Positions 12,901 to 23,100 of a stretch of DNA of 64,000 nucleotides are shown in pieces (position 1 is the first letter of the stretch; the number at the start of each line of letters is the position of its first letter). The position numbers and the translations under genes were made by a program. The notes below the pieces were generated by a model. The model was not told where the DNA came from and did not search any database. It saw only the letters and a program-made list of their open reading frames with translations. This DNA comes from Gynuella sp050296195 (GTDB lineage Bacteria; Pseudomonadota; Gammaproteobacteria; Pseudomonadales; Natronospirillaceae). The stretch lies in the NCBI RefSeq assembly GCF_050296195.1, contig NZ_JBNKRB010000057.1; one strand, written 5' to 3'.

Positions 12901-14160
12901 GCCAATAACAGCAATATCGTGCCCTTGTTCTGCCGTTAAGAAAGTTGCCCTGGATGGCTGCTCATCCGGAGTCAGCTCAGCCGTACTCTCAATGAATGCG
13001 GAACGTTGATTAGCATTAAAATTATGACCATGATGCTTACCCAAATAGTCTGCAAGCTCATGAATATTGGTGTATTCAAACAACAAAGTTGGCGACAATC
13101 GAGTGTCAATCTTGCTTTCAATGGCCTTGACAATCCGCAGCAACCCTGAGGACTCCAGGCCCATCTCATAATAGCCAGACTGCACATTCACCTGGCTTAT
13201 GGGTTTATTCAGCGTCGTGGCAATCAACTGAATTAAAAATGTCTCAACCTGAGAGCCATTTGCCGGTATGGTTCCATGATGGTTAAAACCGGGCTCACTT
13301 GGAGCCGGTACCACCTCTGGAGCGTTCACCCCACTGGAGAGGCGTTTTCGTACCAGCTTGGTGGTAAAGTTTTTAAGTTCTGCCACTTTCTGTTGGCGCT
13401 GATTGAAGAACTCCAACGTCATACTCAGCAGTTCATTTTTACGCCGCAGTGAGGATGACAGTATCCGTACCTGACACTGGGATTGCAGCAGTTCACTGGC
13501 GCGGAAAGATTCATAAAACATAGGCAAAAATAACTGCTGACCATCCTCGACCAGATCACGAAACAGGCCCCGCGAACTCAATGCGCTACTGTCGATCAGG
13601 ACCGGATGAAACATAACCTGTTGAGCGCTGTCGCCAGCCAGCTCAGAGATCCGGGTGTCAATCAGGGCAAATGACGATGACTGATGAATCGTGCCATCCG
13701 CCATCATAAAGCGTTCATACTCAACGTCCTGCTGCCGGTATTCCTGATACAGTTCCTCCAGCGTCAGAGTCGAGCCTGCAGTCTGCTTCAAAGCATCTGG
13801 GTTTAATGTCTCATTGAAAGCCGTGGGTTCGACAGACCGCATCTCGGCAGTAATATAGCAAATCTCCGCTCCAACCGGTTGGTCTTGGTATCGTACCTGA
13901 CCATGAATGGAAATATCCCATCCATCCTCACTGTTGTCGATACATTCAATCGTGAGTACCACGTCTGCCTCTGGCATCACGATCAATGGTGCATAGATAG
14001 CAACGTTTCTGAGTTCCAAACTCTCAAAGTGATATTCATTTTCCCGAAACAACTGATAAATCATGTCAATGTAGGCCAGTCCCGGCAACAACATCTGCCC
14101 ATGAACTTTGTGATTGACCACAAAAGGATTATGACTGTTAAGAACGATTTGCTCACGCAT
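910..14160 (-). CDS. Trans-AT PKS protein 3: DH-ACP, KS-DH-KR-MT-ACP, KS-DH-MT-ACP, KS0
   Basis: A multimodular synthase of about 4416 residues. The ATG at 14160 is preferred over an in-frame start at 14226 because AGGAG lies 7 bases upstream and the protein then begins directly with a dehydratase fold. Domains in order: DH 2-278, ACP 303-378 (Ser337); KS9 415-848 (Cys590, His725, His765), DH9 about 1028-1318, KR9 1328-1788, C-methyltransferase 1818-2193, ACP (Ser2265); KS10 2363-2803 (Cys2537, His2672, His2712), DH10 2983-3273, MT10 3288-3658, ACP (Ser3713); and a terminal KS11 3807-4238 followed by an LPTYPF linker. No AT is present. Its first 8 bases overlap the end of PKS protein 2, so translation is probably coupled. 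Both ends cut through modules: the upstream protein ends in a KS and the downstream one starts with an ACP. Module 10 lacks a KR, and KS11 has lost its HGTGT histidine. Confidence 0.95.
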   Translation of the reverse strand: MREQIVLNSHNPFVVNHKVHGQMLLPGLAYIDMIYQLFRENEYHFESLELRNVAIYAPLIVMPEADVVLTIECIDNSEDGWDISIHGQVRYQDQPVGAEICYITAEMRSVEPTAFNETLNPDALKQTAGSTLTLEELYQEYRQQDVEYERFMMADGTIHQSSSFALIDTRISELAGDSAQQVMFHPVLIDSSALSSRGLFRDLVEDGQQLFLPMFYESFRASELLQSQCQVRILSSSLRRKNELLSMTLEFFNQRQQKVAELKNFTTKLVRKRLSSGVNAPEVVPAPSEPGFNHHGTIPANGSQVETFLIQLIATTLNKPISQVNVQSGYYEMGLESSGLLRIVKAIESKIDTRLSPTLLFEYTNIHELADYLGKHHGHNFNANQRSAFIESTAELTPDEQPSRATFLTAEQGHDIAVIGLSGRYPQAADLDTLWKNLREGKDCVTEIPAERWDWREYFSEDRKQLGTSYSKWGGFIDEVDCFDPLFFNISPREAEIMDPQERLFLELSWMALEDAGYTRSTIASTAYPGMERHIGVYVGVMSQEYSYLAVESSLSGYRFGLASGTSSIAARVSYFCNFHGPSIAMDTMCSSSLTAIDVACQALRQGQVHAALAGGINLSIHPNKYMVLSQGQFMASAGQCRSFGIGGDGYVPAEGIGVVLLKRKQDAENDGDHIYGIIKASSTNHGGRASGYTVPNPKAQGRVIAKAIKDAGIDPQSISYIEAHGTGTQLGDPIEIAGLTQAFRQHTNANQYCWIGSIKSNIGHCEAAAGIAGLTKVLLQMQNGEIAPSLHATQLNPGIDFNTTPFMLNRTLRVWDRPVLHGVVQPRRAGVSSFGASGANAHVIVEEYIEGTDQNSEAVSPQTFLIVLSARSEECLQEQAQRLLKAITIRSLSETDLGRIAYTLQVGREMFSQRLGFVARSLRELTTRLHEFLQGHTEALLLTNVDPESDPGQSSANTKITEWLEDGEYERVLKLWGQGVEIDWVGLYGNNRPRKISLPTYPFARGRYWISGQIPPASEAPGRQQVALHPLLHRNISTLTRQCFSSTFTGQESFLVDHVVGGRKILPGVAYLEIAREAVWQSLELRLKSHNLSMSNIRWTRPAVIPEQGADLNIALYPSDGERIDFEIYNGVDGPSVMYCQGSVVAVPVESLTPVSLDLVELRKRFGSSFLSTQQCYDAFSQIGINYGPSYRLIDRIYSASGEVLARLSLIDDEPWSGFVLTPGLMDAAIQASLGLRAVDGRLVNSEDVGPSLAFGLRELQIYDSLPSSLWVLIRSNSNDRHQNSVRYLDIDLCDDDGRIRVRMKGLSLRSADNTAATRESLLKAPDLHQYPRILTLTPMWRVQFPKWQPATTVPIASTVFITDCYDDILLFVPDQAQLPYVLVDPNDSVETLFKKLSAAQNFTHVVCSLGQSALNDSDDITLNHSSDGVILFFRLIKALLQLNYGAGPLEWTVLTRQTQPVLSGDPVSCANAALHGLIGSMAKEYPNWKVRLVDTDIEGVEYSDIIRLPTDPNGDAWACRQGEWYRQTLVPCADKVVSGVAYRHHGVYVVIGGAGGLGEVWSEYMIQTYQARIIWIGRREKDTHIQARLARFGDLAPLYIRADASDEVSLAAASQTIKQQYPTIHGVVHSAVGSLDSSLAKMDESLFKQTISAKIDTSVVMAEIFSREATDKLDFVLFFSSLDAFTKGHGKSGYSSGCTFVDAFAAVLERHFAARSLPTMVKVMNWGYWGDVGVGREVPQSFRNRLAQAGIEAIRPDTGMAALEQLLSHDGRQMAMLETTGMVAIEGVEYGRRVIHLPATFQPAIDAVMDMAEVEPVSHLRREILAEQGPLKQRIDYMNDLLTQLLWCQVYSLIPGVPTRFSTMELTQQLGLVPVYQRWLEQSLALGVQSGYLEFTAAQYQLTDQFPRDHAEVWRSWEAFRSDGIADVRLSAQIQLVEQTLHALPDILTQRQQATKVMFPNSSMSLVEGIYKHNVVVDYFNEVLTTNLIACLQQRLQQHPSESLRILEIGAGTGGTSAGLFTALKPYQTNIAEYVYSDISQAFLQHAETHFGADVPYLQCRIFDVEQPLQPQGIELGSYDFVIATNVLHATRNIHTTLGNAKALLKHNGLLFINEMSQNSPFLHLTFGLLDGWWRYEDEALRIAGCPALAAQSWQKVLLSEGYRNVRFPAFPEHELGQQIVIAESDGVVSQVSAEIKSLQFSETSTEPFAQSHIAHHTASQETDETLWEACLAYVKKVVCATLKVAPADLETRVPLEQYGIDSILIVQLSSAFEADLSELESSVFFEYKTVEEISDYFVRAYPKALRQLFNLDSDVSVDRSHGAQSGSLQTIRRSGMANATRQRFLPAMVAPQGATLTREPIAIIGMVGRYPQANNLDEYWHNLVSAKDCISEIPSDRWSLQDFFCPDPQQAVSKGKSYSKWGGFVGDFAEFDPLFFNISPLEAMNIDPQERLFLQACWELFEDAGYTRESLARQYDSKVGIFAGITKTGFELYAPDLWKQGKRVYPNTSFSSAANRVSYLLNLTGPSMPVDTMCSSSLTAVHEACEHLYCGECDMAIAGGVNLYLHSSGYIGLSGQQMLSVDGRCKSFGKGGNGFVPGEGVGVVLLKPLSKAIADHDHIYAQIRGSSINHGGKTNGYTVPNPAAQTELIDKALQQAGVDARTVSYIEAHGTGTELGDPIEIRGLTQAFQRHTQETGFCAIGSVKSNIGHLEAASGIAGLTKVVLQMQHQQLVPSLHATELNPRIHFDKTPFIVQQRLQPWLRREIIVDGQLVTVPRIAGISSFGAGGANAHVILEEYSPEQPLQPPEAPVAIVLSAKSESQLRCYAERLLQAIEQKRINDLQLTDMAYTLQVGREAMEERLALMVSSIDELVHRLQQYLQGETAVEHLYRDQTKRNKEALALFDSDEELQEAIAKWLKRGKFSKLLSLWVKGLSVDWQTMYSLQPWRMSLPTYPFAKERYWLDQIVGDGSVESGTEPSPLHPLVQRNTSDFNAQRFSSLLTGQEYFLSDHRINGHVMLPGSAYLEMARAAVEESLGRQHLHNSGLRLKNIFWTRPMMFDDTAVKFHIRLRPLNDYEIDFEVYCDNDGTESETLFCPGVASLEPLPSVADVDLQALMAECQDRILSGPQCYELYQQIGMDYGPTYQAIETLYYGQVHGGSQVLARLSLPAAAQNTGDNPFILHPCLLDAVFQASIGFLAAKDSTSAQPSLAMALEEIQIYQRLPNRIWALLRPVESRDEPRVVQRLDIELYDSDGCVLACIKGFSTKVQSQPAMALHSFTDQTSSNRLEEVKEYLGTNMATINHHLHELLWAQLEVAGLFRTERFTLSDVRKWYPDFFHQWLAESLAALIRAGYLSYEQDSYVITRRPENDAMSLWHQWNEAKTAWLEDNNLKAQVVLVEHTLKALPQIIRGQIKATEVMFPNASMVLVEGVYKDNVVVDHFNAVLANELLQLIHSRLQQNPAATIRIIEIGAGTGGTSETVLQALQPYQQHIEEYCYSDLSRAFLTHAKRQYGSWNPYLTYKIVNVEQPIDKQRLEPGTYDVVIAANVLHATRNISNTLTNVKHLLKRDGVLLLNEMSDNSLLIHLTFGLLPGWWLFDDDEVRIPGSPALYPNAWQEVLQQTGFAKVVFPVADSHELGQQIIVATVESQADSNIDFTMNIQPQGLDSTLPISELVSKASEYFTQLISDTIKIPVEKIDHSEKFETYGIDSILVVQMNEALRAVFSDISNTIFFEYQTIDAVVEYFVNERPEDLNRLFGVQTAIAESGTKPVTRPDLPIANRLLISTRLATSQSTRHKTSSDDGSVAIIGLSGRYPDAQNLQQFWENLNSGNNCFREIPIDRWPSQGFYETDPQKAVAAGKSYCKWGSFIDSFNQFDPLFFNIAPIEAKSMDPHERLFLEECWQAVEDAGFSPSALSDAARKRVGVFGAIANQGFELRRVETEQRYLSSSYSSLVNRVSYMLDLQGPSMLVDTMCSSALVAVHEACEYIRSGRGDMALAGAVNLYLHPSTYIGLAAGNYLSHTSECAAFGQDSNGFLPGEAAGAVVLKNYRQALSDGDHIYALIRGSAVNHDGKGNGYTVPNPNQQVAVIQQVLQQNGIDPRSISYIESAASGSKIGDALEMTALNKVFRQRAGAEGDYRLGSIKPNIGHCESASGISQLTKVILALKHKTLPPVRLPDQLNRSIDFDRLPFALVRQSIEWQRVTVDGIEMPRRAGINGIGAGGVNAHIVLEEYPVFVDASGTVEGPVVFTLSAKKIERLKTYAGHWIRYLYEHESVDIHRLAYTLQVGREPMNCRLAFVVFDRAELIHALKTWCETGTLLPCGFHGNLRRHKETIAVERVNQAMEALDLMSLADFWVSGNPIPWQQLYSGCRPMKLAELPTYPFKRKVCWVTHSSELDGQETDENRDSREETV
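952..2742 (-). other. Module 11 non-elongating ketosynthase (KS0) with post-KS linker
   Basis: The C-terminal KS of protein 3. Cys3977 is kept (DTMCSSAL) and so is the last histidine (NIGHCE, His4152). The HGTGT motif reads AASGS, with Ala4112 in place of histidine. The LPTYPF linker and an acidic tail follow. No carrier domain is present; one opens the next protein. Confidence 0.85.
2872..7074 (-). other. PKS module 10: KS-DH-MT-ACP, no KR
   Basis: The KS is complete (Cys2537, His2672, His2712). The DH has both motifs (His3013; Asp3190, Gln3194). The methyltransferase begins within about 20 residues of the DH end, so no KR fits between them. ACP Ser3713. The domain set contradicts itself unless a KR acts in trans or the DH is idle. 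Confidence 0.85.
7252..12918 (-). other. PKS module 9: KS-DH-KR-MT-ACP
   Basis: The KS is complete (Cys590 in DTMCSSSL). The DH has His1059, Asp1228 and Gln1232. The KR has a GGAGGLG NADPH motif and Tyr1696, with Cys where Asn is usual. The methyltransferase SAM motif is ILEIGAGTGGTS. ACP Ser2265. Predicted: an alpha-methyl alkene. Confidence 0.85.
13027..14157 (-). other. Module 8 DH-ACP, completes a split dehydrating bimodule
   Basis: Residues 2-378 of protein 3. The DH has His17 in HKVHGQMLLPG. Its second motif has Asp190, but Leu where Gln/His is usual. ACP Ser337 (GLESS). Together with modules 7 and KS0 this gives KS-KR-ACP-KS0-DH-ACP, a known bimodule in which the second half dehydrates the hydroxyl made by the first. 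Confidence 0.75.
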
Positions 14161-17100
14161 GAAGAAGCTCCTGGCTGGGTCGTTTCCAGATATTGTTAAC
14201 CGGCCCGACGGGCAATGACGGGGCATCGGTCATTTCGGCAGCCGAGCCCTCTGTCACCGGATTCTGTTCACTGTCATCGCCATCAGATTGATACGGCGCA
14301 GACAGCGTTGTTTTATTTAATTGCGGCGGAGTCAGGGGCGAACGAACTGCATTCGTGGCAGTCCAGGACTGTAGAATGACATGTGCATTGGTGCCGCCAT
14401 CAGCAAAACTGTTGACTGCGGCCACCATCGGCTGACGGCCAGGCAGGCTGATTTCACGGCGAAAGTGAAATGATGATGCCGAAAGATCATAGTGTTCCAG
14501 GGGAACCTGACCAGACAAAAACGGCACCATCTGCCGATGTTTCAGCATCAGTACCACTTTCAGAAAACTGGCAATCCCCTCGGCACACAAGGGGTGACCG
14601 ATATTCGGTTTCATCGACCCCAACTCACAGGGTACCTTGCTGTCATGTCGATAGACCGATTCGATGGCCTTGAGTTCCAGCAGATCAGTCACTTCAGAAC
14701 CGGAGCCGTTGACCTCCAGATACTGAACATCATCCGGCCGCAAACCACTTTTTCGCAATGCGGCTTCCATGACCTGTTTCTGAGCTTTGATGTTTGGCGT
14801 CGCCGGTCCGGCGGTTCTACCATCGTTGTTAATGGCCAATGCCTTGATCACGGCATAAATCTGATCACCGTCCACCTGTGCCTGGGAAAGAGTCTTGAGC
14901 ATTACCAAACCCACGCCTTCCCCCAATACCACACCATTGGCACGCTGATCAAAGATATGAAAAGCCGGTTCGCGACTCAGGATGTTGCGTTGAGAAAATG
15001 TCTTATGCGCAATATCGCTGCTGAGCAGACTCACACCACCAACAATAGCAGCGCTGATGTCACCGGAGCGCAGAGACTGAACGGCCATATTCATGCCAAC
15101 CAGTGCAGATGAACAGGCTGTATCCAACACCAGGCTCGGTCCGCGAAGGTCAAAAAACTGGGAAATATTCGCCGAGAGATAATTCTGCCCAACCGCGACA
15201 ATCGGATTGCGCGCCAGACTCAGGCGCTGTTGTCCCGGCCAATGCTGCGTCCTGCCTCCAATATAAACCCCAATATCGCGACCTTTGAGTTGCTGATGGG
15301 TATAACCACTGTGATAAATCAAACGCAGGGTTTCTTCCAGAACCAATAAAGCCTGGGGATCCATGGCTTCTGCATCCACTCGCGGAATCAGGAAAAAGTC
15401 ATGATCAAAACTGCGGATATCCTCTAGCAAAGCTGCGTTAAACGGACTTTTATAACCCCACCGTTCATAAGGAACATTCTGGATCGCGGATTGTCCTTGT
15501 GCCAGTAACTGCCAGTACTCCGCCACCGACTCAGCTCCGGGAAAGCGACATGACACTCCCACTACAGCAATGTCTTCGTCAACGACGCCTGATCCCATCC
15601 TCGCCGGTTCCAGCATGGTTTTCATACTTACAACCTGTGGTTCAGTGGCAGGCATTGCTGCTACATTTTCGACATGTGCGTCAGGCTCCGCAGCATCTGT
15701 TTCTGGTTCTGCAACCGTCGCATTAAACACACCAGATAAGACCTCCACATAGTGTTCCGCCAGCCATGCAGACAAACCTTCAAAGGTGTCATGCTCAAAC
15801 ATCACAGAAGGGTCCAGATCCTCGGTTAGGGTCTGACTGATGGTCCGCGACATTTGTGCCAGGATGATGGAGTCGACACCGAAGTCCTGAAAAGATGCAT
15901 CCGGTTCAAATTTTTCAACGGCTATTTTCAGTTCTTTCGAAAACATCTCCATCAGCCACTGCTGTATCTGAATGGCCAGCTGATCGGATGTCGATACTGC
16001 TTTCAAAGTGTGTGGTTTGTCCGCTCTAGGTTTTGCCGAATGGCTCCGGGCAGGCTGTAACAACAACTGTGCATCCCAGTCCTGAGCGGCCACCACTGCG
16101 GGTAACACAACCGGGGCATCATGCCTGTCCAGTACCTGATCCAGCAGCGCCAGTCCTTCCTCATTCGACAGTCCCGATAACCCCGTCTGCCGGTAAGCAG
16201 GGGTTTTGATTTCACCCATGCCGGACTCTTTCCAGCTTGGCCACTGCAGGCTCACCATTGGCAACCTGTGATGATTGGCCTGAGCCACATAGTCCATATA
16301 GGCATTGGCCATGGCATAGTCCATCTGCCCGGCGGCCAGACCGGGAACTACGGCCGCAACAGATGAAAACAGCGCGAAAAACTGTAATGGTTCGTGTTGC
16401 AGGCAGGACATCATGACCTCCAGGCCTGCCACTTTGGGTTCCAACACCCGCTCCATGCCAGCAGTGGTTTTGCGAATAAATGCAGGATTGTCAAAATCCC
16501 CCAAACCAGCACAATGGATCACCCCAGCAATAGAGCCCATCTGCTGTTTGACATCTTCAACACAACGGCTGAAAGCGTCCTGATCCTGCAGCGGAACGTC
16601 CAATACTCGTACGCTGACGCCTTTAGCTTCGAGCGCCAGGATGGCTTTTATTTTTTCTGCCGTCGAACTGTTCTGGCCATCCAATGCTTGCCAATGCGCT
16701 TTGGGCGGTAAAGTCTCGCGCCCTGTCAGAACCAGATTCTTAACACCATAATGATCAACAAAATGCTGTGCACAGAGATAACCCAGGCCGCGTGTGCCCC
16801 CAGTAATAAAGAGCACCTGATCGGCCCTGAACACCGGCTTTTTTCCACCCTGCACGGCAGTTTTCAGGCTGTGCAGGGTAGGCACATAGCGTTGCCCATC
16901 ACGATAGCAGACCTGAGGATCATCAAGCGGCCCTTGAAGTTCGGCCAGTACATGGGCAGCCACCTGCTCATCGCTGATCTGCCAGTCCACATCCAGTTGC
17001 ATCGAGCGCAGATGGCGATATTCGCTTTGCAGAGATCGATACAGGCCAGCCAATAATGCTCCTTCCAGATTTATCCGATCATTATGAAAAGACTCCAGGC

Positions 17101-20100
17101 CTTTGCTGACTCCCATCAGCACCAGTCCATTCCTATGCCCATATTCGATCAGTTTTTGCAAACAGCCGATGCGATCAAGAGCTGGGGACCGCTGTTCTGC
17201 ACAGCCGGCCAGATCCAATACCCCATCATAACGTTGCCAGTGATCATCAGGCTGGTCCTTAAACTCCGTCAGTTGATCGGGCATCAGCACCCTGGAGCCA
17301 CTCAAACACTCACAAAGTATCTGAGCAAGATTCTGGGTCGCGGTGGTCGCCAGAATCAACATGACCCGCTTTGGCAGTACCGTTGGTGTCAGCGAAGCGG
17401 TCTGCCAATCTTTCACGAGTAAATAAGAATTCGCATCACGTTGCGTCGTTCCCCCTGCCGGAAGAACAACGCGATGATCCGCAACAGAGACCGATGTCGG
17501 TTGTCCACCACCGGCATATGCCATCTGGCTGAACTCAGCGACCTCGGCCCAACACCGTTCACGTTCAAACGGATAGTTGGGTATCGACACCCGGGTTGGC
17601 GTACCGTCTGGATACAGTCTTTGCCAGTCGATCTCAACCCCCTGTACCCATTGGCGCGCCAGTTCTTCCAGCGACTGCTGTTGCAATGCATCATTGATCA
17701 GCTCGGGTGAAGCCGGAACATACTTGCTGCTCGATGTTGCATACCAGCCATGTTCGATACTGTCGTGATATTGTTGGAACTGTTGCAGTGCAGCCACCAG
17801 TTCAGTGTGATCGTAAACCACCAGCGCCAAACGCTGTTTCATGGCCTCACGCCCCACCTGAGATACGTAAGCGACTTGCGACAGTTGCGGTTGTAATTCA
17901 GCGGTGGTCAGAAAATCGATCATGCGCTGGCTGTATTCCTGCAAACACGCGAGTGATCTGGCAGACAGTAAAAACAGGTACGGTCCTGGTTTGCGGTCAG
18001 CCGGATTCGTCGCGGTCAGATACTCACGCAACAGCACATGACCGTTAGCACCACCCGCCCCAAAAGCACTGACAGCAGCAATTCTGGCTTTCGGTCGACC
18101 ATGGGTATCGGATTCAGCCGGCCATGGCGCCAGTTCACGCTGCACATAAAACGGGGATTCGGTAAATTTGATATTGGGGTTGGTTACCTCCGCATGCAGA
18201 GATGGAACCAGTTGACGGTGCTTCATCTGCAACAAAACCTTGGTGACTCCGGCAATGCCGGCGGCGGATTCGGTATGACCGATATTAGACTTTACCGAAC
18301 CTATCGGCGTACGCTGTATCTGCCAGTCGCTCCCCTTGTAAGCCCGCAGCAGCCCGGTCATTTCAATCGGATCACCCAATGAAGTACCAGTGCCGTGAGC
18401 CTCAACATAGCCGATATCTGAAGCGTTGATACCCGCCCGCTGAATAGCCAGCTGAATCAAGTCGCCCTGGGCTTTAGGGTTGGGCACACTGAAGCCGTTA
18501 GTGGTACCACCATGATTGACCGCCGAACCTGCCACAATGGCATAGATCTGATCATTATCCGCCTTGGCCTGATCCAGTCGCTTTAGCAGGACAGTGCCAA
18601 CACCTTCACCCGGCACATACCCATCACCACCTTCTCCAAAACTGCGGCAGCGACCATCAGTTGACAAAAAGTTACGATAGCTCAACTGAATATATTTGAG
18701 AGGATGACTGGAGATGTTGGTACCACCGGCAAATGCAACATCACAATCACCGTTACGAATGCTCAGACAGGCCAGATGAATGGCATACAATGACGAGGAA
18801 CACATGGTATCCATGGCCATGCTGGGGCCGGAAAAATCGAAGAAAAATGATGTCCGGTTAGCAATGGACGCATAGGATGAAGACGGCGTCGGACTTTCTC
18901 CTTTCATGGCCTGATCAACGCCGTGCAGCTGATAGTGTCCGTACATCAAACCAACGAAGACACCGGTTTTGAATGAACGCAAACCTTCTCGGGTATAACC
19001 GGCGTCCTCCAGCGTATTCCAGACAGACTCCAGAAACAGTCGTTCCTGCGGATCCAGATACTCGGCCTCCATTTTCGACATCCGGAAAAACAGTGGATCG
19101 AATTGATCAATGTTCTTAAGGAAGCCTCCCCAACGTCCATAAGACTTACCAAATGTATTAGGGTCCGGGTCGTAAATCAGCTGATGATTCCAGCGATCAG
19201 CCGGGATCTCCTCGATACAATCACGTCCCTGTTTGAGATTTTCCCAGAACTCCGTCAGATTTTCTGCCTGAGGGTAACGGCCACTGACACCGATAATGGC
19301 AATATCATCCTCTGTCCGGGGCAAATAACTTATCTTATTAACCATTTCAGCCGGATTCGGTGTCATTCCGTTGTGATCAAATCGATTAGCTATCGATGTG
19401 GTCTGCTTTGCCACGATGACGTCCTGGTGATTCGCTACCGACTCCGAAAACAGATGATTGATCAGTTTATCGTGATGGTGCTCAAGGAAATACTGCGTCA
19501 GCTCGGTAAGCGTCTGGCATTCAAAAAACAGTGTTTTGGACAACTCACCAAAAATGCCTTCCAGTTTCCGGGTCAAACTCATAATGATGATGGAGTCCAG
19601 TCCCAGTCGCTCAAACGGCTTATTAGTGGCAAGGCTGTCTGCAGATATCTGCAACTCCGTTGCGATCACCCGGCGCAACAGGTCTTCTGTCCGGATTTTA
19701 AGATCCGAAGTTTCGATTGCCACGGGTTGTTGACGAACCGCAGCAGAGGGTGGTGGTTCTGACAGGCGATTCTGAGTCACCTCCGGAAGGCCCGGCAACG
19801 CACTTTCAATATGCGCCAGATCCCCCGAGGCCACCAACAGTTGATTCTGGCCCGACCTGCCTATTTGCTCAAATGCGACCATGCCTTCCGCGGTCTGCAA
19901 GGGTGTCATTCCCAACACACTCCACATCAGACGTTTAATCTGATCAGAGGCCTGCATGCCACCGTCCTGCCACAGCGGCCAGTTAACGGATATAGTCTGA
20001 CCACTGCGCTTTCCGGCTGCCCGTAACACCTCCCGGCGATGCGCGAAGCCATCAAGGAAACTGTTGGCATAGGCATAATCAGCTTGCCCGACATTGCCGA

Positions 20101-23100
20101 AAACCGCTGCTGTCGATGAAAACAGCACAAAGAAATCCAGGTCCATATGACGGGTCAAATGATCCAGCCAGACCGAGCCATGTACCTTGGGTTGCAGCAC
20201 ATCGTTCATGTCAGCATCGGTCTTTTTCAACACCAGACCATCCCGGAGCACACCCGCGGCATGGATAATACCGTTAAGTGCCGGATAGTCTGCCTGAATT
20301 TCACCAATAAACCGTTGCAATGTCTGACAGTTCGAAACATCGACCCGTTCGTAGAGAATCTGAGCGCCATTGACCTGCAAGGTATCAAACTGCTGCCGCT
20401 GCTGAGAGGATAACACCGACCGCCCGACAATGATCACCGTGGCTGCGCCGGCACGGATCAGGTACTCGGCAAAATGGAAACCCAAGCCACCGGCACCTCC
20501 AGTCATCAGATAAACACCGTTCTGTCGAATCAGCACTGAGGCAGACGGTTGAAAATCCGACGGCGGGGCATATCGCCGCCAGCGTTCAATCAATCGCCGG
20601 CCATTCTGATAACGGACACAAGCTGCTACAGAGGCATGTAACTCACCAACAGGGAACAGCACAGTGCGAGGATCATCATACTCGATCAGGCAGATATCAA
20701 TATGCGGATTTTCCTGCCGGATACTGCGTGCAAACCCTTTAAGACCAATGGCAAACGGATAACGTTCTGAATCCCTGGAAATACTGTAGAGATAACGGAC
20801 ATGGTTGGAATCACCACGCTCGATCCATGCCTGGCAGAAATACCATACCGTATACACACTGTCCTGCAGATGTTTGTCAGGTTCTGGCTGCGAACCCGCC
20901 AGTAGTTGATGGCCCGCCGGGTGCAACACAATGGTTGGCAATGCATGCTTGTCCGCGAGGTCTGCCAGCAACCTGAGGTAATCGCTTCTAACCGCAAAAT
21001 TGACGCGATATTCCTGCTCACCACATTGTTCAAAACCATCACCTGGTACAACCGTCACCAGGTTGCCGGTCAAGCCCGATGCTCTGAGTTGCTGCGTCAG
21101 TACAACAGTTTCAATGGCCGATGGGTTAAGTACCAGGATATTATCGTTTATCGTCTGATCACCGATATCCGGCAACGGGTTAGTTTCCCACACCGGTTGA
21201 AACAGATGGACACTTTCTGCAGACGGTACGACAGCATGAGAACCATTTATCACCGGTTTGGAACGGGGAACCGCTTTAAGGGTATAGTCACGGATATCCA
21301 CCATGATTTCACCCAGCTCACTAATCATACGGATATTAAACTTCAACACCGAGCCGTCTTCGTGCCCATGTCCGGTCAGAGTCACATGCACATAACCTTG
21401 CTCCGGCAGGGTGGATACAAATGTCATAGAGCCAATAGCAAATGGCAAATACGGGACACTGGAAATTTCCCTATCCTGATTAATGAGAAATGCCACAGCC
21501 TGTAGTGCGCCATCCAACATCGATGGGTGCAACAGGTATTGTGAAAAATCGGCCTGTTGCTGCTGCGGCAATGACACATACGCCAGGACTTCCTGCTTAT
21601 TGCCCTGTAACTGCTGGATTACTTGAAACGCAGGGCCATATTGGAAATCGACCGAACGGAAAAAGTCATAACACTGCTGGCCAGTCCGGGTCCATTGACA
21701 GTGCAGTCGCACGGCCTCGATATCCAGCTGGCCGATATCCGGCCAGGACTCTGGTGACGACTGAAACACGAGCTTGCCCTGGGCATGTACCAAAGTTTCA
21801 CCATTGTCTGTCACTGAGGTCACTTCATATCCGGCAGTCGTATCTGTCGGCCGGAGCACCAACTGCAAAATCCGTGGCCGGGTATCACTCATCACCACCG
21901 GTTGTGCCCAGAGAATATTTTCCAAGCGCTGAACGCTTGAACCGGGACAAGATTGAATGCCGGCCTGCCGGGCCATTTCCAGATACACGACTCCTGGCAA
22001 CACTTTACGACCCGAAGCCATATGGTCGGTCAGATAGAACTCCTCACCGGACAGTGTCTTTTCAAACGCCTGTTGCTCAAAAGTGGAGATGTTTGTGTCC
22101 AGCAATGTTGGATGAAGGGCTGCTGTCCTTCCGGCCGAGAATCTCTCCGGCCGCATGACATTCTGCACCCAATGTCGGTCTTTACTAAATGGGTAGGTTG
22201 GCAATGAAACTCTGACAGGCAAACGGTCAGCATCCCGATACAACAGCGTCCATTCTATCGGTTCGCCCGAAACCCACAGACTGGCCAATGATGCATATTC
22301 CTGTTCTGCCGCCAGATCAGCCACAAGCCGCTGCCAGGCGCGACCTTTAATCGACGATGCCCATGACATCTCTGCATCACTACGACTTGCGTAACACCAT
22401 AGTGATGACTGTTTGTGCTCATCATGATCAGCTGCCAGAAAAGTCTTAAGCCGCTCCAGCAGTTCCTCTCTGGAACGAACGACCACGGCCAGTCGCACTT
22501 CCATCGACTCCCGTCCGGTCTGCAAGGTATAAGCTATATCCGCCAGCGCCGGAGCGTGACCCGGCGCCATCAACCCGGTTTCTATAAACCCGATCATCTG
22601 AGTCACCGAAACTCTCAACGCAGAATCGGTCCTGGCAGACAACACAATCACATACTGATCATGTTCAATGGCTACTCTGTCGTCAACGCGGTATTCTTCC
22701 AGCACTAGATGGGCATAGGCCCCTCCAAAACCAAATGAACTCACTCCTGCACGCCGGGGTAACTCCCGTCCTTGAGCATCGGTAAATGGCGGCCACTCCT
22801 GAGTTTGCCGCACAATGTAGAAAGGACTGTCGTTTAAATCGATGTACGGATTCTGCTCGTTAAAATGAATATTTGCCGGTAACTTCCCGTATTTTAGTGC
22901 CAGCAGGGTTTTTAACACGCCGGCAACTGCAGCAGCGGCTTCCAAATGACCAATATTGGTTTTCACGGAGCCGATGCCGCAGTATGGCTGACCATGATGC
23001 TCCACTCGCACTATCGAGTCGGTATCAATCAGGCCTGCAGCGGCTGACGGTGAGCCCGATAACTGATTGAACGCTGTTTTCAGGCCATTGATCTCTATCG

